Shown: piece by piece, positions 61,221-64,000 of the stretch
How the letters are laid out: every line of letters begins with the position of its first letter
Position numbering within the stretch: the stretch's first letter is position 1
From: Hungatella sp. UBA5385
Lineage (GTDB): Bacteria > Bacillota > Clostridia > Lachnospirales > Lachnospiraceae
Assembly (NCBI GenBank): GCA_002409995.1
Contig: DHOR01000054.1
Coordinates: forward strand, 62,001 to 126,000
Direction: 5' to 3'
Length of the DNA stretch: 64,000 bases
Translations under genes and position numbers: made by a program
Notes under the pieces: generated by a model
The model's input: only the letters and a program-made list of their open reading frames with translations
Told to the model about the DNA's origin: nothing
Database searches by the model: none

Positions 61221-62720
61221 ATGACATATTCTGAAATTTTATCTCTGTCCGCAGTTTCTCTTGGACAGAAAATAAAGGAAAAAGAAGTGACTGCTGTAGA
61301 AGCGGCAGAAGCTGTATTTCAGCAGATAGACAGAGTGGAGGAAACTGTTCACAGCTATGTTTCTATTGATAGGGAAGCAGCCTTCACACAGGCTGAGGAA
61401 ATACAGAAGAAAATAGATTCAGGGATTTTAACCGGTCCCCTGGCGGGGGTACCAATGGCAGTGAAAGATAACATCTGCGTAGAAGGGCAAAGAACCACCT
61501 GCAGCTCCAAAATACTGGAACATTTTGTTCCAACCTATACCGCTGAGGCAGTGGAGAATCTAAAGAGGGCAGGGGCTGTGATTCTGGGAAAAACCAATAT
61601 GGATGAGTTTGCCATGGGAAGCACAACGGAGACTTCAGCATTTGGTCCTACCTATAACCCCTGGAATACAGATCATGTTCCGGGCGGTTCCTCAGGCGGC
61701 TCTTGTGCAGCAGTGGCAGCAGGAGAATGTTTCTACTCTCTTGGTTCCGATACAGGTGGGTCCATCAGACAGCCAGCTTCTTATTGCGGAGTCACAGGGC
61801 TGAAGCCCACCTATGGCACTGTTTCCAGATATGGACTAATTGCCTACGGTTCCTCTTTGGATCAGATTGGACCTGTAGGAAAGACTGTAGAGGACTGTGC
61901 AGCAGTATTGGAGATTTTAGCCTCTCATGATAAAAAGGACAGCACCTCTGTAAAGCGGGAAGATACAGATTTCACCCCTGCTCTTAAGGGAGATGTAAAG
62001 GGAATGAGAGTTGGAATTCCTGCTGATTATCTGGGCGAAGGACTTGATGATCAGGTAAGAAAGGCAGTGCTTCAGGCAGCAGATGAACTGAGGGAGAGAG
62101 GGGCAGTTGTGGAAACCTTTGACCTTGGAATGGTGGAATATGCAATTCCTGCCTACTATGTCATCGCTTCTGCAGAAGCCAGCTCCAACTTATCCAGATT
62201 TGACGGTGTGAAATATGGATACAGAGCAAAGGATTATGAAGGGCTTCACGGAATGTACAAAAAGACCAGATCAGAGGGCTTTGGTCCGGAGGTAAAGCGA
62301 AGAATTATGCTGGGGTCATTTGTATTAAGCTCCGGATATTATGACGCTTATTATCTAAAGGCATTAAAAACCAAGGCATTGATTAAAAATGCATTTGATA
62401 CTGCTTTTAAAAGCTATGATGTAATTCTGGGGCCTGCAGCTCCTTCTACAGCACCAAAGCTGGGAGAAAGCTTAATAGATCCATTAAAAATGTATCTGGG
62501 AGATATTTATACCATATCAGTGAATCTGGCAGGACTTCCAGGGCTGACAGTGCCATTTTCAGTGGATTCCGCAGGTCTTCCCATTGGTGTACAGCTGATC
62601 GGCGATTGCTTTAAGGAAAAAAATATCATTACAGCAGGGTATGCACTGGAGCAGAGCTGTGGATTTAGATTCAAGGAAGCTCCAAAAAACATTTTCACAG
62701 AAGGGAGGGATATCCAATGA
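61221..62720 (+). CDS. gatA: Asp-tRNA(Asn)/Glu-tRNA(Gln) amidotransferase subunit A
   Basis: This 499-residue amidase-signature enzyme liberates ammonia from glutamine for transamidation. The Ser-cisSer-Lys triad is K82 (MAVKDNICV), S157 (PGGSSGGS) and S181 (DTGGSIRQPAS). The length is normal. It overlaps gatB by 4 nt (ATGA), and lies 17 nt after gatC, consistent with stoichiometric synthesis of the complex. Confidence 0.97.
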   Translation: MTYSEILSLSAVSLGQKIKEKEVTAVEAAEAVFQQIDRVEETVHSYVSIDREAAFTQAEEIQKKIDSGILTGPLAGVPMAVKDNICVEGQRTTCSSKILEHFVPTYTAEAVENLKRAGAVILGKTNMDEFAMGSTTETSAFGPTYNPWNTDHVPGGSSGGSCAAVAAGECFYSLGSDTGGSIRQPASYCGVTGLKPTYGTVSRYGLIAYGSSLDQIGPVGKTVEDCAAVLEILASHDKKDSTSVKREDTDFTPALKGDVKGMRVGIPADYLGEGLDDQVRKAVLQAADELRERGAVVETFDLGMVEYAIPAYYVIASAEASSNLSRFDGVKYGYRAKDYEGLHGMYKKTRSEGFGPEVKRRIMLGSFVLSSGYYDAYYLKALKTKALIKNAFDTAFKSYDVILGPAAPSTAPKLGESLIDPLKMYLGDIYTISVNLAGLPGLTVPFSVDSAGLPIGVQLIGDCFKEKNIITAGYALEQSCGFRFKEAPKNIFTEGRDIQ

Positions 62721-64000
62721 CTAAGCAGTACGAAACCGTCATAGGCTTGGAAGTTCATGTGGAGCTTGCGACCAAAACCAAGATTTTCTGCTCTTGTTCC
62801 ACAGAATTCGGCGGAGCACCGAACACCCACACCTGTCCTGTCTGCACAGGAATGCCTGGCTCACTTCCTGTCCTTAACAAACAGGTGGTAGACTATGCTC
62901 TTGCTGTAGGTCTTGCTTCCAACTGCCAGATCAACCAGTATTGCAAATTTGACAGAAAGAATTATTTCTACCCTGATAACCCGCAAAACTATCAGATTTC
63001 CCAGCTATATCTTCCCATCTGCCATGATGGCTGGATTGAAATAGAGACCTCTGCAGGCAAAAAGAAGGTGGGAATCCATGAGATTCACATGGAAGAGGAT
63101 GCAGGAAAGCTGATCCACGACGAGTGGGAAGATTGTTCTCTTGTGGATTTTAACAGAAGTGGTGTTCCTCTTATTGAAATCGTGTCGGAGCCTGATATGA
63201 GAAATGGAGAAGAGGTCATAGCCTATTTAGAAAAACTAAGGCTGATGATCCAGTATCTTGGAGCTTCTGATTGTAAGCTTCAGGAGGGCTCCATGAGGGC
63301 AGATGTAAACTTATCCATTCGGGAAGCGGGTTCATCAGAGCTTGGAACAAGAACGGAAATGAAGAACTTAAACTCCTTTAAAGCCATTGCAAGGGCAATA
63401 GAAGGAGAGCGAAAACGCCAGATTGAGCTTCTGGAAGAGGGAAAAGAGGTTCTTCAGGAAACAAGACGGTGGGATGATAATAAGGAAGGCTCTTATGCCA
63501 TGCGTTCCAAGGAGGATTCCAAGGATTACCGCTATTTTCCAGACCCGGACCTGCCCCCTATAATGATTAGTGATCAGTGGCTGGAGGAAGTGAGGGCGAG
63601 ACAGCCGGAGCTTAAAACTGAGAAAATGATCCGTTATCAGGAGCAATTTAATCTCTCTGAATACGATGCTGATCTCATTACAGGAACAAAGCATTTGGCA
63701 GACTTATTTGAGGCAGTGACAAAGCTTTGTGATAAGCCAAAAGAAGCAGCTAACTGGCTCATGGTAGAAGGAATGCGGCTTTTAAAAGAATATGGAGGGG
63801 AAAACCCAGAAACTGAAAAAATCAGCTTTTCACCGGAAAATCTTGCAAAATTAATTCTTTTGGTGGATAATGGTACTATTAACCGGACGGTAGCGAAGGA
63901 AGTCTTCGAAAAAATATATACTGATGATGTAGATCCTGAGAGTTATGTAAATGAAAAAGGACTGACGGTTATCAGTGACGAAGGCGAACTACGCACTGTT
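62717..64000 (+). CDS. gatB: Asp-tRNA(Asn)/Glu-tRNA(Gln) amidotransferase subunit B, 5' part
   Basis: The frame runs from ATG at 62717 to the right edge without a stop (428 codons; the family has about 475), so the C-terminus is missing. It contains the GatB signatures YETVIGLEVHVEL, the zinc-type cysteines in FCSCSTEFG and CPVCTGMPGSLP, FDRKNYFYPDNPQNYQISQ, EEDAGKLIHD and SKDYRYFPDPDLPP. GatB activates the misacylated tRNA with ATP and receives ammonia from GatA. The start is supported by GGGAGGG and the 4-nt overlap with gatA. Confidence 0.96.
   Translation, partial: MTKQYETVIGLEVHVELATKTKIFCSCSTEFGGAPNTHTCPVCTGMPGSLPVLNKQVVDYALAVGLASNCQINQYCKFDRKNYFYPDNPQNYQISQLYLPICHDGWIEIETSAGKKKVGIHEIHMEEDAGKLIHDEWEDCSLVDFNRSGVPLIEIVSEPDMRNGEEVIAYLEKLRLMIQYLGASDCKLQEGSMRADVNLSIREAGSSELGTRTEMKNLNSFKAIARAIEGERKRQIELLEEGKEVLQETRRWDDNKEGSYAMRSKEDSKDYRYFPDPDLPPIMISDQWLEEVRARQPELKTEKMIRYQEQFNLSEYDADLITGTKHLADLFEAVTKLCDKPKEAANWLMVEGMRLLKEYGGENPETEKISFSPENLAKLILLVDNGTINRTVAKEVFEKIYTDDVDPESYVNEKGLTVISDEGELRTV

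Overview
The window looks like chromosomal DNA of a low-to-mid-GC Gram-positive gut anaerobe, most likely a Lachnospiraceae-type Clostridium relative. This is inferred from gene content and style: T-box leaders before tyrS and the aspS-gatCAB operon, an archaeal-type AspRS with GatCAB, a DUF4358 lipoprotein beside MBOAT and DHHW genes, intrinsic terminators after most operons and strong AGGAGG ribosome sites. No rRNA, tRNA, CRISPR array, prophage or insertion sequence was seen.

Layout. 1-3051: the 3' end of an FAD-linked 2-hydroxyacid oxidase, a class I/II aminotransferase and an M20 amidohydrolase, a probable amino-acid or N-acyl-amino-acid catabolic operon. 3171-4504: an alkC-type repair gene and a TetR regulator, with an operator inside the promoter. 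4874-6322: a divergent tryptophanase/tyrosine phenol-lyase homologue. 6536-11367: a response regulator, intramembrane-sensing kinase and FtsX-type ABC transporter. 11541-14740: a MatC-type carrier, a DUF6282 hydrolase and a divergent LysR regulator. 14827-20217: a SIR2-like protein with a phosphoglucomutase, then hisH-hisF-ung-uppP. 20384-25971: an HPr-like protein lacking the active-site His, DAHP synthase, a small beta-flower-like protein, and a DUF4358-MBOAT-DHHW surface O-acylation cassette. 26148-27856: T-box and tyrS. 27938-34051: a PDDEXK transposase-like protein, a secreted cell-wall-binding protein, and class I ribonucleotide reductase nrdA-nrdB.

34075-51867 is the accessory centrepiece: a rhamnogalacturonan-I (pectin backbone) utilisation locus. 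It encodes a YesU-like DUF1961 protein, a GH2-like glycosidase, a membrane AraC regulator of the YesS type, an LplB/LplC/LplA-type importer without its ATPase, a YetA/PL26-type exo-lyase, a three-part FN3-PL11-SGNH esterase fusion, a YesR-type GH105 hydrolase and a NodB-type deacetylase. None of the enzymes has a visible signal peptide, so oligosaccharides are probably imported first and degraded in the cytoplasm. Two promoters drive the locus, at 34170 and 40238. They share a 24-bp motif placed exactly 93 bp upstream of a shared TATTTACAAAT element, which suggests one common activator.

51937-56137: trehalose uptake and hydrolysis (treR, treP, treC) with operator palindromes in both promoters. 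56154-58846: a GNAT acetyltransferase, mntP behind a yybP-ykoY manganese riboswitch, and a MATE exporter. 58942 to the right edge: a long T-box leader followed by aspS, gatC, gatA and the 5' part of gatB, the indirect Asn/Gln-tRNA route.
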